Source: Candidatus Clavichlamydia salmonicola
Lineage (GTDB): Bacteria > Chlamydiota > Chlamydiia > Chlamydiales > Chlamydiaceae
DNA length: 64,000 nucleotides
Reading direction: 5' to 3'
NCBI RefSeq assembly: GCF_015356765.1
Contig: NZ_WTCQ01000001.1
Span: forward strand, 372,001 to 436,000
In this document: positions 37,625-46,306 of the stretch, piece after piece
Position numbering within the stretch: position 1 is the stretch's first letter
Layout of the letters: the number at the start of each line of letters is the position of its first letter
The notes under the pieces: model-generated
What the model saw: only the letters and a program-made list of their open reading frames with translations
Told to the model about the DNA's origin: nothing
Databases searched by the model: none
Program-made: the position numbers and the translations under genes

Positions 37625-38120
37625 GTGATTCCGTATTAGTTAATTTTCGAATTTGATCACGTAGGACAGCTGCTTCTTCATAATTTTCTTTAGCAAGAGT
37701 TTCATTTAAAGCTTCTGTTAACGCAATGATTTGTAGCTGAGGGTTAATTTCAAGAGCCTTTTTTGCTTCTTTTCCAACATGTAAAGGAAGAGTTGCTTGT
37801 GTATCATTTTCTTTTTCTGAAAGAGCATGCTTTTCTATTAATAAATTTACTAAAAGGGTTTTAAAAACGTCATAACAGTGTGAGCAGCCAAGGTCATTAG
37901 TTTCTAGGACTTCTTTCCACGTAGTATGGCAGTGGTCGCATTCTAAAGAAGGAATACTGGATAATGATTTTTCTGATGATGCTTGTTTATATAGAAGAGA
38001 GGATAGTTGGGGACATGATTCACACATAAAAGTATGAGTAAGAGTCTCTTGAGAAACCTCAGAGAAACAAATGGTGATTGGTTTTTTGCAATGCACGCAT
38101 TCTTTAGGCTTCTTTTTCAT
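37608..38120 (-). CDS. mcsA: McsA, zinc-binding partner of McsB with UVR motif
   Basis: 170 residues. Four CxxC pairs, CVHC, CESC, CDHC and CSHC, suggest two zinc sites. Near the C-terminus, residues about 130-160 (ALNETLAKENYEEAAVLRDQ) form a UVR motif as in UvrB, UvrC and ClpC. In Bacillus, McsA activates McsB; adjacent overlapping genes support the same role here. The first gene of this minus-strand pair starts 89 bases beyond the end of tRNA-Lys, so they may have their own promoter in that short gap. The UVR motif alone could suggest UvrB, but the length and cysteine pattern are those of McsA. Confidence 0.88.
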   Translation of the reverse strand: MKKKPKECVHCKKPITICFSEVSQETLTHTFMCESCPQLSSLLYKQASSEKSLSSIPSLECDHCHTTWKEVLETNDLGCSHCYDVFKTLLVNLLIEKHALSEKENDTQATLPLHVGKEAKKALEINPQLQIIALTEALNETLAKENYEEAAVLRDQIRKLTNTESHDKSK

Positions 38121-38209
38121 GAGTCAAACCTTCACTTTTAAAAGTTTGATCTTACTAATCAAAGATAATAAATACAACTATACGTGTTGAAGATTATGAC
38201 AACACATAA

Positions 38210-38281
38210 TGGGCCTTGAAGGATTCGAACCTTCGACCCCCTCATTAAAAGTGAGGTGCTCTACCGCTAAGCTAAAAGCCC
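38210..38281 (-). tRNA. tRNA-Lys (UUU)
   Basis: Read on the minus strand, a seven-base acceptor stem GGGCTTT pairs with AAGGCCC (one G-T pair). The anticodon arm is CCTCA-CTTTTAA-TGAGG, with anticodon TTT, and the T arm is GAAGG-TTCGAAT-CCTTC. It is 72 bases including the discriminator A; CCA is not encoded. It lies in tandem with tRNA-Glu. Confidence 0.93.
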
Positions 38282-38300
38282 CAAGTGTATTATATGTTAT

Positions 38301-38375
38301 TGACCCCAAGGGGATTCGAACCCCTGTTGCTGGAATGAAAATCCAGTGTCCTAGGCCAGGCTAGACGATGGGGCC
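38301..38375 (-). tRNA. tRNA-Glu (UUC)
   Basis: Read on the minus strand, it starts GGCCCCATCGTCTAG, as usual for bacterial tRNA-Glu. The anticodon arm is CTGGA-TTTTCAT-TCCAG, with anticodon TTC, and the T arm is CAGGGGTTCGAATCCCCTT. It is 75 bases with no encoded CCA. A 19-base gap separates it from tRNA-Lys, so they are probably one transcript. Confidence 0.93.
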
Positions 38376-38427
38376 TAAACCAAAGGAACAAAAATTTTAA
38401 CCCATCCTCTGATTTAGAGCAATTGGT

Positions 38428-38982
38428 TTAAATTTCAGTGATCTCTTTTTCTTTAGCTTCTGCAGCCTCATCAATAAATTTGCAATATTTATCTGTGCTT
38501 TCTTGTATTTTTTTTTCTAAAGACTTCCAAAGATCCTCAGCCAAAAGACCTTCGTTTTTTTGTTTTTTTGCTTTATTGTTGGAGTCTTTGCGAACTCCTC
38601 GGATATGTACTTTTGCATCTTCGGCTTGTCGCTTGACTTGCTTAACCATTTCTTTTCTAGAGGCACTATCAGGTTCAGGGATTTTAACACGAACTTGATT
38701 ACCTTCTACTTGGGGGTTAAGATTAAGGTTAGCAGCTATAATACCTTTTGCAATAGCATGTACATTAGTTGCATCAAAAGGAGTAACTAATAATTGTCTA
38801 GGTTCTGGGACTGAGATAGAAGCAACATCAGCAAGACGCATTTGTGCTCCATATACTTCTGCAAAAACTGTGTTTAAGAGCAATGGAGATGCTCTTCCTG
38901 TGCGTAACCCTTGAAGATCATTTTTAAATCCTGAAAGGCAGTGCTCCATTTTTTTATCATTATCTTTTAATAAATCATGCAT
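38428..38982 (-). CDS. frr: Ribosome recycling factor
   Basis: 184 residues, the standard length. RRF works with EF-G to split ribosomes after termination. Recognisable features are LRTGRASPLLL near residue 25, the VPEPRQLLVTPFD segment near 58, NQVRVKIPEPDS near 98 and the long charged helix with RGVRKDSNNKAKK near 128. It lies 10 bases after pyrH in the minus-strand run rpsB-tsf-pyrH-frr, the order seen in C. trachomatis (CT677-CT680) and most bacteria, so it is probably translated from one message. Confidence 0.95.
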   Translation of the reverse strand: MHDLLKDNDKKMEHCLSGFKNDLQGLRTGRASPLLLNTVFAEVYGAQMRLADVASISVPEPRQLLVTPFDATNVHAIAKGIIAANLNLNPQVEGNQVRVKIPEPDSASRKEMVKQVKRQAEDAKVHIRGVRKDSNNKAKKQKNEGLLAEDLWKSLEKKIQESTDKYCKFIDEAAEAKEKEITEI

Positions 38983-38992
38983 ACGATAAGTC

Positions 38993-39694
38993 CTATTTTA
39001 TTTCTGTTCCAATGTTTGATTGAAAAATGGCATTCTCTAAGTCCATGGTAGATAATTTGAATAAACGGATAGGAATAGCATTTATCATACATAAAGTAAT
39101 AGCAGAAAGGTCCATAACTTTTAATTTCATTTCTAAAAATTTCTCATAAGAAATTTTAGGCATGTGGATAGCATCATCAAAAATCAAAGGATCTTTATCA
39201 TATACGCCATCTACGCAAGTGGTAGCTTTTAATAAAAGATCTGCTTTGATTTCACAGGCCCGAAGGGCTGCGGCTGTATCTGTCGTTAAATAAGGATTAC
39301 CTGCTCCACCAGTACAAATGATTATTTGACCATCATTAAGCCTTCTAAGTGCTTCTTGTGGCTTATAAACATTAGCTATTTGTGGGCATACAAAAGAAGA
39401 AAATAATGAAGCAGATGCTCCTTCTTGAGAAAGAGCATCATGTAAAGCTATACCATTTAAAACAGTAGAGAGCATTCCCATTTGATCTGAGGCTAGCCGA
39501 GATAAAGAAAGAGAAGAGCCTTGCACACCTCTAAAAATATTGCCACCACCTAAAACAATGCTTAATCCAATATTTTTGTCTTGGATTGTTTTTAGTGAAA
39601 AAGCAAGATTTTTTATTTGATGCGAATCAAATCCAAAATTTCCTTTAGAACAAAAGGCTGCTCCAGATAATTTGAGCAAAACTCTTTTTATCAC
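38993..39694 (-). CDS. pyrH: UMP kinase
   Basis: 233 residues, amino-acid-kinase fold. It makes UDP from UMP and ATP for nucleic acid synthesis. Motifs are KLSGAAF at the N-terminus (phosphate binding), LGGGNIFRG at about 48-56, CTGGAGNPYLTTDTAAALRA at about 131-150, the uridine-site and catalytic region, and VDGVYDKDPL at about 163. The start codon directly abuts the stop of tsf, which fits translational coupling. This gene is a normal, complete family member. Confidence 0.95.
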   Translation of the reverse strand: MIKRVLLKLSGAAFCSKGNFGFDSHQIKNLAFSLKTIQDKNIGLSIVLGGGNIFRGVQGSSLSLSRLASDQMGMLSTVLNGIALHDALSQEGASASLFSSFVCPQIANVYKPQEALRRLNDGQIIICTGGAGNPYLTTDTAAALRACEIKADLLLKATTCVDGVYDKDPLIFDDAIHMPKISYEKFLEMKLKVMDLSAITLCMINAIPIRLFKLSTMDLENAIFQSNIGTEIK

Positions 39695-40528
39695 TTATTC
39701 CCCTACTTTCCACCGAACAAAGGAGATAAGAGAAGCTCCTGATTCAGCAATAAGAGATGCGATTGTTTTCGAAGAATCTTTTACGAAAGACTGATTCAAC
39801 AAGCACATTTCTTCAAAAAATGCTGCCAACTTGCCATCAATAATTTTTTGAACGACATGGTCAGGTTTATTTTTTACTTGATCAGCTGCAATATCTTTTT
39901 CTCTAGCTAAAACTTCAGCAGGAACAGATTCTGGTGATAGATATAGGGGAGAAGCAGCAGCTACATGTAAAGCAACTTCTTTAGCTAAATCTTCAAAATT
40001 ACCACTACCAGCGAGCTCTACAACTGCAACAACTTTACCACCTGAGTGAGAATAAAATCCCAATGAATGACCAGGTTTTTTAGGAATAAAAAGAACACGC
40101 TTAATAACGACGTTTTCACCAAGAGTTTGCATCATAACAGATTTGTGTTCATCAATTGTTAAAGAAAGATCTTTAGAAAAAGGTTTTTGTAAAAATTGAT
40201 TAAGATCTGTTTGTGCTCCTTGGCTTAAGAAATCATCAGCTAAATCAGCAGCAAAACTTTGAAAACGATCATTCGCAGCAACAAAGTCAGTTTCTACATC
40301 AACTTCTACAAGAGAAAGTCCTGATGAAGAAGCAGATACTTTGATTACGCCTTCTTTTGTTTCACGTCCTTCTTTTTTTGCAGCTGATGCAAGACCTTTT
40401 TTTCTTAAATATGTAAGAGCATCTTCTAAGTTTCCTTTGGAAACTTCTAATGCTTCTTTACATTTTGTTAGTCCAACACCTGTTTGCTGCCTAAGAGCTT
40501 TAATTAAATCTGTAGAAATAGCAGACAT
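39695..40528 (-). CDS. tsf: Elongation factor Ts
   Basis: 277 residues from the ATG at 40528. It is the nucleotide exchange factor of EF-Tu. I prefer this start to the in-frame ATG at 40552 because MSAISTDLIKALRQQTG aligns with the family N-terminus and AGGAG lies about ten bases upstream, inside the end of rpsB. Visible motifs are TGVGLTKCKEALEV (about 16-29), VDVETDFVAANDRF (about 71-84) and HVAAASPLYLSPESVP (about 183). It follows rpsB with one base between them, in the usual rpsB-tsf order. Confidence 0.94.
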   Translation of the reverse strand: MSAISTDLIKALRQQTGVGLTKCKEALEVSKGNLEDALTYLRKKGLASAAKKEGRETKEGVIKVSASSSGLSLVEVDVETDFVAANDRFQSFAADLADDFLSQGAQTDLNQFLQKPFSKDLSLTIDEHKSVMMQTLGENVVIKRVLFIPKKPGHSLGFYSHSGGKVVAVVELAGSGNFEDLAKEVALHVAAASPLYLSPESVPAEVLAREKDIAADQVKNKPDHVVQKIIDGKLAAFFEEMCLLNQSFVKDSSKTIASLIAESGASLISFVRWKVGE

Positions 40529-40529
40529 T

Positions 40530-41354
40530 TTATGAAGGCTCCTTTTCATCATTAGATGAATATTTCATGTTTAAAATTTCTTCTTTTCCAAGATTTTTTA
40601 AATGTTTATCAGTTTTTTGGCCTTTAGAAGAAATAACACCTGGAGGAGTAATTTCTATACTATTAGCACGTTTTACTTGAACAATTGTTTGGGCAAGAGC
40701 TTGAACAACGATTTTAATACTTTTTAAAGAATCATCATTGCAAGGAATAACATAATCAATAGGATCTGGATCACAATTCGTGTCAACCAATGCCATGATA
40801 GGGATGCCTAATTTTCTAGCTTCTGCTACAGCGATATTTTCATAGCCTGGATCAACGATAATTAATAAGCCAGGTTTCTGTCGCATAGAGCGAATGCCAG
40901 AAAGGTTTTTATTTAACTTTGTTTGCTTTTTACCTAAAAGAAGAAGTTCTTTTTTAGTAAGGACGCCATCATCCATTTCAATTTGTTTTTCAGTTTTTTC
41001 TAAAGTTTTAATAGACTGACGAATAGTAGACATGTTTGTAAGCATGCCCCCAAGCCAACGTTCGCATACATAAAATTCACCACATAATTCTGCAGATTCT
41101 TTAATGACGCCTTTAGCTTGTTTTTTAGTTCCAACAAAGAGAATAGATTCGCCACGTTCCACAACTTTGGATACAACAGCAATAGCACTGCGCAATTGCT
41201 GAAGTGTTTTAGCTAAATCTATGATATATAACCCATGGCGAGCTTCAAAAATGAAGCGTTTCATTTTAGGGTTCCAGCGACGTTTTTGGTGTCCAAAATG
41301 TGCACCAGCTTCTACTAGCTGATGAACAGAAACATTTGTTGCAGAATCTTCCAA
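40530..41354 (-). CDS. rpsB: 30S ribosomal protein S2
   Basis: About 274 residues. The S2 core is clear: VEAGAHFGHQKRRWNPKMKR near the N-terminus, FEARHGLYIIDLAKTL, NMSTIRQSI, and PIMALVDTNCDPDPIDYVIP. The C-terminal 45 residues are a charged extension (TDKHLKNLGKEEILN). The start is uncertain. The longest frame uses GTG at 41405 and would add a run of lysines encoded by eleven A; the TTG at 41354 has AGAGGAA seven bases upstream and gives a normal N-terminus, so I use it. It is the first gene of the rpsB-tsf-pyrH-frr group. In C. trachomatis the next gene on this side is ompA, which is absent here. Confidence 0.9.
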   Translation of the reverse strand: MEDSATNVSVHQLVEAGAHFGHQKRRWNPKMKRFIFEARHGLYIIDLAKTLQQLRSAIAVVSKVVERGESILFVGTKKQAKGVIKESAELCGEFYVCERWLGGMLTNMSTIRQSIKTLEKTEKQIEMDDGVLTKKELLLLGKKQTKLNKNLSGIRSMRQKPGLLIIVDPGYENIAVAEARKLGIPIMALVDTNCDPDPIDYVIPCNDDSLKSIKIVVQALAQTIVQVKRANSIEITPPGVISSKGQKTDKHLKNLGKEEILNMKYSSNDEKEPS

Positions 41355-41450
41355 GCCTTGTTCCTCTATAGTTTGTTTTTTTTTTTGTGAACGATAACTC
41401 AACACGGCATCCCATTGTTGAAAATGAGATTTCGGTCTTGGTCTTAAAAA

Positions 41451-41521
41451 AGCGCCCGATCAGAATCGAACTGACACCGGTAGCTTGGAAGGCTACAGCT
41501 CTACCATTGAGCTACGGGCGC
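41451..41521 (-). tRNA. tRNA-Gly (UCC)
   Basis: Read on the minus strand, the acceptor stem GCGCCCG pairs perfectly with CGGGCGC. The anticodon arm is GTAGC-CTTCCAA-GCTAC, with anticodon TCC. The T arm is TGTCAGTTCGATTCTGATC. It is 71 bases with no encoded CCA. It lies about 100 bases before the rpsB start on the same strand and could share its transcript. Confidence 0.93.
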
Positions 41522-41756
41522 GAAATGGAGTTGGTAATCTTAAAATATGCAGATATTTTCGGCAATCTTTAAAAAAGATAAGTAAAGAAAAAAATAAAAT
41601 TTAAAAAGATTAGCTAGTTATGATCAATAATTATAGTTACATCAGAGTAAAAAAATAGGAATCTCTCTTGAGTAGGAAGGGATTTCTCAAGTATGTTGCA
41701 AGATAGAAAAATTTTATCAAAAAAAGAAAATCAATAAAAAGCTTTGGATTCAAATA
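41522..41756. promoter_or_regulatory. Divergent spacer between tRNA-Gly and PBP2; no ompA
   Basis: 235 AT-rich bases hold outgoing promoters for both directions and no gene. In Chlamydiaceae this place is taken by ompA, the major outer membrane protein gene; not even a fragment of it is visible. I do not see promoter boxes strong enough to name. Confidence 0.5.
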
Positions 41757-44700
41757 ATGAAGCATAAAGAAAAAACAGAAAAAGAAATTGTAGATAAGGC
41801 AAATCGATTGCTATCAGGGGTCTTTATTTGTTTTTTTTTAATAGGCATTAGAATTTGGTGTATTGCTGTTATACAACATGAAAAAAAAACTTTAGAAGCA
41901 CATAAACCACAAAAACGCACAGTAATAGAAAGAGCAGAGCGAGCGCCAATTTATGACTGTAATGAAGTATTATTAGCTGGAAATACAGTGCGATATGATG
42001 CAGCAGTTAATTATAGTGCCATAGGAGAAATGCCAAGATGGGTGTGGTTAAAAGATGCAAAAGGAAGAAGAAATAAATTTTTTTTTCGTAAGCAATATAT
42101 TTCACGATTAGCAAAATTATTGGGTGAAGAATTAAATAGTGACCCAGTCAGGTTAGAAGACATTATATATGCAAAGGCTGCAGTGGCAGGAAACATTCCT
42201 TTTGTTATTAAAGAAAATATTGGAGCAGCTACATATTTTCATTTAAAAATGTTGGAAAAAGAGTGGCCAGGCATTCATGCAGAAATTCGCACAATAAGAT
42301 ATTACCCATTAGGAATGACTGCTGCTGAAATCATTGGTTATACAGGACCAATAAGCAAAGAAGATTTTGATCAAGCAACGAAGAGAGTGAAAGAATTACG
42401 TAGAGCTATAATAGCTTTTGAAGAAGGAGAACCTCCTTTTTGGCCAAGAGGGATCACTCAATTAGAAGAAGCTCAGAGAGAGATTTTAGTTTTAGAGCGA
42501 CGGGTGCTATGGAATGATTCAGTAGGAAAGATAGGAATAGAAGCCTTTTATGATGGAAGATTAAGGGGGATTGCGGGTAAGCGTGAATTTTTAGTTGATC
42601 GAGCAGGAAATTTTGTACAAGAATTAAGTGAATCAGAAAGTCCTTGTAAAGGACAAGCGTTAATGTTGTCATTATCTGCAGATTTACAAGCTTATGGTGA
42701 AGAATTACTTCTTGAAAGAGAGGAACGAGTTCAAAATAAAGGAATAGCTGCGTTAAGTAAAAATTCACTAGAGCCAATAGCTCAGCCATGGATTCGGGGA
42801 GGTGCTATTGTAGCTTTAGATCCATCTTCTGGAGCTGTATTGGCAATGTCATCATTTCCACGTTTTGATCCTAATGATTTTATTAAGTCTGCAAAAGAAG
42901 AAAGTTTTAATGAGCAAGAGACAAGACCATGGCGGATTGCAGAATGGTTAGAAAGTCCTACTTATATAGGGGCTATATGGGATTTACAAGCAGCGCTTAC
43001 TAGAGAAAGAAAAGATATTTTAAAAAATAATAATATAACGCAAAAAAAAGAATTAACATGGTCTTTATATTGTGATTTAACTTTAGCCCATCAAGGTGAA
43101 GTGAGACAATTTTTAGAAAAAAATAACAAATTGTCAGATGCGTTAATAATACGTAGTTATGTAAAAAAAATCTTAGCTATATATCAATCTGTTGATACCC
43201 CTATTTCTTCTTTAAAAATTTTAGATTTTCTTTTCTTTCCACAAGGAGATAACGTCGCTGAAACTACAGAATTAAGTCAGCAAGAAAGAAAATTTTTAGA
43301 AAGAAGAAAAGAAGAAAAGCTTTATGAAACATCTTTTCTGATTGAAAAATTAGATGAACTTTTGAAGCCATTGTCTTTAAATAGTGATAAATTATTGGTA
43401 GCAGATCTATATGGATTATGCCTGGATGAAAGAAGAGCAGGTAATAATTTTTTAGAGATTATTTCTGATGTTACATTAGATGAACATCGTCAGGCAGAAG
43501 GGTGTTTATGTTCTATAGAGAGTGTAGTTAAAGAAATTGTTCAAGGATTATTTGAAGAATTTGATTTTAAGACATGGAGAGAAGAGGAATTTCCAGATTT
43601 TTTGGCTTGTCAAAGACGTTTAGAAAAAAAGAAAGGGGTTAGGTATCCTCTTCCATACATAGAATATTTAGATAAAAATAAAAAAGAATTTTTTAAAGCT
43701 TTTTGGGAAACATATAAAGAACGCTTCCTATTAGCAATTTTATTAGGTAATCAATCTTTTGATTTACCTATACAAGCTTATGAATCAGTGCTTCATAAGT
43801 GGCATAATGAATTAGTTTCAGGAGCTCATTCAGGTTTATTTTGGACAAGGCATTTTCATATTTTCAGAGCCCTATTAAAGAAAATAGGAGGTACAGAACA
43901 GCAGATAGAGTACTTGAGACTACTTCGTTCATTTGATGAGTTAGATCGAGATTTATTAGGATCTTACCGAGGTGGGATTACTACAGAAAAAGGACTAGCT
44001 TTATCTTTTTATCCTGTTGGAGGTTTTGGGTTTGCGAGATCTCATGCATTTAGGCAGGCGGTAATCTTAGGCTCAGTATTTAAATTAATGCCTGCATACG
44101 CTGCGCTCACGCAGCAATATCAAAAAATGGCCCCTTATATATCTTCTACTGAGTTGAATCCCTTGATCATGACGGATGATAAAAGATGTATTGATCCAAA
44201 AAATGGCAAGTGGATTATAGGATTTTCTCAAAAAGGAGATCCTATTCCTACATTTTATAAAGGGGGGAGATTACCTAAAAGTGAAGGACGACAGCCAGGA
44301 TTACTAGATTTAAAAAAAGCTTTAGAGGTTTCTAGTAACCCATACTTTTCTTTATTGGCAGGAGAAGTATTAGATGACTCAGAAGATCTTTATTATGCAG
44401 CCCAGTTATTTGGGTTTGGAGAAAAGACAGGAATAGATTTACCAGGAGAATATGGAGGATATCTTCCTGAAGATTCTGCTTATAATCGCTCAGGGTTATA
44501 TGCTTTTGCAATAGGGCAACATTCGTTAGTAGCAACTCCATTACAAACAGCAGTGATGTTATCAGCTTTGGTTAATGGTGGCACTTTGTTTACGCCAAAA
44601 TTGTTATTAAAAGAAAAAAACAGTGTTACGGGAAAATGGCGGTCAGTAGAGCCGCAGATTAAAAGACGAATTTATTTACCAGCAGCAGTACAGAGAGTGT

Positions 44701-45026
44701 TATTAGAAGGAATGCAGCAAGTTATTCAGGGAGAAAAGGGTACAGCTCGAGGATTAAAAGAATTATTTTCAAAAGAGCTGTTATCTAAAATTATAGGAAA
44801 AACTAGTACTGCAGAAACAATGATTAGATTAGGGCCAGAAAAAAAATATGGGATTGGAAAGCTAAAACATGTCTGGTTTTCTGCGGCTAAATTTGAAGAT
44901 GAATCTTTAAGGATTCCTAAAATAGTAGTAGTTGTTTATCTCAAATATGGAAGCTCTGGAGCAGAAGCTGCTCCCTTAGCTATAAAGATGATTAAAAAAT
45001 GGGAAGAATTGCAAAAAAAAAATTAA
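41757..45026 (+). CDS. Penicillin-binding protein 2, large chlamydial form
   Basis: 1089 residues, class B transpeptidase of the PBP2/FtsI type. Chlamydiae use it for the small amount of septal peptidoglycan made at division. One membrane helix, GVFICFFLIGIRIW, lies near residue 22. The dimerisation region has YDGRLRGIAGKREFLVDRAG at about 263. The transpeptidase motifs are SVFK at about 773 (catalytic serine), SSN at about 859 and KTS at about 1015 (the KTG box as KTS). About 400 charged, lysine- and glutamate-rich residues separate the start of the catalytic domain (GGAIVALDPSSGAVLAM, about 347) from SVFK, which makes it far longer than the 600 residues usual elsewhere. The C. trachomatis counterpart CT682 is similarly large. 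Confidence 0.92.
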   Translation: MKHKEKTEKEIVDKANRLLSGVFICFFLIGIRIWCIAVIQHEKKTLEAHKPQKRTVIERAERAPIYDCNEVLLAGNTVRYDAAVNYSAIGEMPRWVWLKDAKGRRNKFFFRKQYISRLAKLLGEELNSDPVRLEDIIYAKAAVAGNIPFVIKENIGAATYFHLKMLEKEWPGIHAEIRTIRYYPLGMTAAEIIGYTGPISKEDFDQATKRVKELRRAIIAFEEGEPPFWPRGITQLEEAQREILVLERRVLWNDSVGKIGIEAFYDGRLRGIAGKREFLVDRAGNFVQELSESESPCKGQALMLSLSADLQAYGEELLLEREERVQNKGIAALSKNSLEPIAQPWIRGGAIVALDPSSGAVLAMSSFPRFDPNDFIKSAKEESFNEQETRPWRIAEWLESPTYIGAIWDLQAALTRERKDILKNNNITQKKELTWSLYCDLTLAHQGEVRQFLEKNNKLSDALIIRSYVKKILAIYQSVDTPISSLKILDFLFFPQGDNVAETTELSQQERKFLERRKEEKLYETSFLIEKLDELLKPLSLNSDKLLVADLYGLCLDERRAGNNFLEIISDVTLDEHRQAEGCLCSIESVVKEIVQGLFEEFDFKTWREEEFPDFLACQRRLEKKKGVRYPLPYIEYLDKNKKEFFKAFWETYKERFLLAILLGNQSFDLPIQAYESVLHKWHNELVSGAHSGLFWTRHFHIFRALLKKIGGTEQQIEYLRLLRSFDELDRDLLGSYRGGITTEKGLALSFYPVGGFGFARSHAFRQAVILGSVFKLMPAYAALTQQYQKMAPYISSTELNPLIMTDDKRCIDPKNGKWIIGFSQKGDPIPTFYKGGRLPKSEGRQPGLLDLKKALEVSSNPYFSLLAGEVLDDSEDLYYAAQLFGFGEKTGIDLPGEYGGYLPEDSAYNRSGLYAFAIGQHSLVATPLQTAVMLSALVNGGTLFTPKLLLKEKNSVTGKWRSVEPQIKRRIYLPAAVQRVLLEGMQQVIQGEKGTARGLKELFSKELLSKIIGKTSTAETMIRLGPEKKYGIGKLKHVWFSAAKFEDESLRIPKIVVVVYLKYGSSGAEAAPLAIKMIKKWEELQKKN

Positions 45027-45052
45027 AGTAGCAAAGGTTTGGCCTACTTTTT
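45025..45052 (+). terminator. Rho-independent terminator-like hairpin
   Basis: The stem aaagtag / ctacttt with a 12-base loop is followed by two more T and overlaps the stop codon of the PBP2 gene. It is weak, so some transcription may continue into the TPR gene. Confidence 0.45.
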
Positions 45053-45094
45053 GCTCTAACTAAAGAGAAGCTTAAAAAAAGAGGATCTCAAGGT

Positions 45095-46162
45095 ATGAGC
45101 AAAGAAATGTTTTTTTTAAACAGCGGTAATGAAGCTGGCCAAAATGATTTTTATAAAGGAGTAAGTGCCTTTTTAACAGGAGATTATGATGAGGCGGCTT
45201 CAAGCTTTGAGGCTATGCTAGCATATGGAAAAAGAAACCCATTAGCTTATTGCTATTTAGGAATTATTGCTTTGGAAAAAGGTAATTTTACTGAAGGCAA
45301 AGAGAAGTGTTTAGAAGGATTAGAAGAAGATCCAGAGAACATTTATCTATACTATTGTTTGGGAGCGGCATTTGAGCAAGAAGAGCAGTGGAAAGAAGCG
45401 GCTCATTATTATCAAATGTATTGCAAACAAGCGCCTCATGATACAGAAGCTATGTTGAGCATGGGCTATATGTTAGAAAAACAAGGTAAAACGGACATGG
45501 CAGAAATTTGTTACCGTAAAGTTCTTGCATTGCAATTTGCTAATTGTCCAGCTTCGTATGGTCTTGCTGTGCTAATGGAAAGATCTGGAAGAGAGGAAGA
45601 AGCGATGCAATTATTAGCAGCAGCCACGCAAGAGCATCCTCTTTGTTCTAGGCTATGGGCTAAATTGGGAGCTCTTTATTTTAAGCAAAAATTATGGAGT
45701 CAAGCAGCAGTAGCTTATCAGACAGCTATGGACTTAATTAATGAATCAGCTGATGGGTTTTATAACTTGGGACTATGCCTACTTTTAAATGGGTCTACTA
45801 AAGAAGCCGAAAAAGCATTTCGCAAAGCTTTATCTATGAACCCTCAAGATATAGATACATTATTTTATCTAGGGCTTACATGTTTGCAGCAGCAGAAAAT
45901 TATAATAGCAGAAAATTATTTCATGCAGGTGTTGTCTTTAGATCTAGATTATGAAAGAGCTCATTATCTTTTAGGCTGCGTATTCTATAAACAAGGCCGG
46001 TTTATTCAGGCAGAAAAAGAAATAGATTTTTTGACTAAAAAAAATTCTCCATATGCTCAAATGATTCAAAAGATTAAGGGATATGTAGATGATTCTGGAA
46101 AAATGCTAGTTAATGATGAGGAAGAAGTTTATTATTTATCTGAAAATAATGAATTTATTTAA
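45095..46162 (+). CDS. Tetratricopeptide repeat protein
   Basis: 355 residues made of about eight TPR units of 34 residues, for example PLAYCYLGIIALEKGNFTEG, ADGFYNLGLCLLLNGSTKEA and IDTLFYLGLTCLQQQK. TPR proteins are adaptors for protein contacts; no enzyme domain is attached. No signal peptide is seen, so it is probably cytosolic. The last 30 residues are acidic (NDEEEVYYLSENNEF). It lies between PBP2 and sufB as in C. trachomatis (CT683), so the position is conserved, but its partner is unknown. An AGGATCTCAAGGT stretch before the ATG can serve as ribosome binding site. Confidence 0.88.
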   Translation: MSKEMFFLNSGNEAGQNDFYKGVSAFLTGDYDEAASSFEAMLAYGKRNPLAYCYLGIIALEKGNFTEGKEKCLEGLEEDPENIYLYYCLGAAFEQEEQWKEAAHYYQMYCKQAPHDTEAMLSMGYMLEKQGKTDMAEICYRKVLALQFANCPASYGLAVLMERSGREEEAMQLLAAATQEHPLCSRLWAKLGALYFKQKLWSQAAVAYQTAMDLINESADGFYNLGLCLLLNGSTKEAEKAFRKALSMNPQDIDTLFYLGLTCLQQQKIIIAENYFMQVLSLDLDYERAHYLLGCVFYKQGRFIQAEKEIDFLTKKNSPYAQMIQKIKGYVDDSGKMLVNDEEEVYYLSENNEFI

Positions 46163-46306
46163 TTATTGTTTGTAAGTTTAATGGATAAGATTATTTATTT
46201 TGATATAAAGTTTTAGATTGATCATTTTATTTGAATGAATTTTTGAAATGGTATAGCCTTAGAAACATTCAAATAGCTTGTTGAAGCTTTTTATTATAAT
46301 TTATAT

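Noticed and set aside
37608-38120. UvrB or UvrC fragment
   Set aside because: Only the short UVR motif is shared. The four CxxC pairs, the length of 170 and the overlap with mcsB identify McsA.
40529-40552. Longer start for EF-Ts at 40552
   Set aside because: It would overlap rpsB and add eight residues (MMKRSLHK) without family support; the ATG at 40528 has a good AGGAG.
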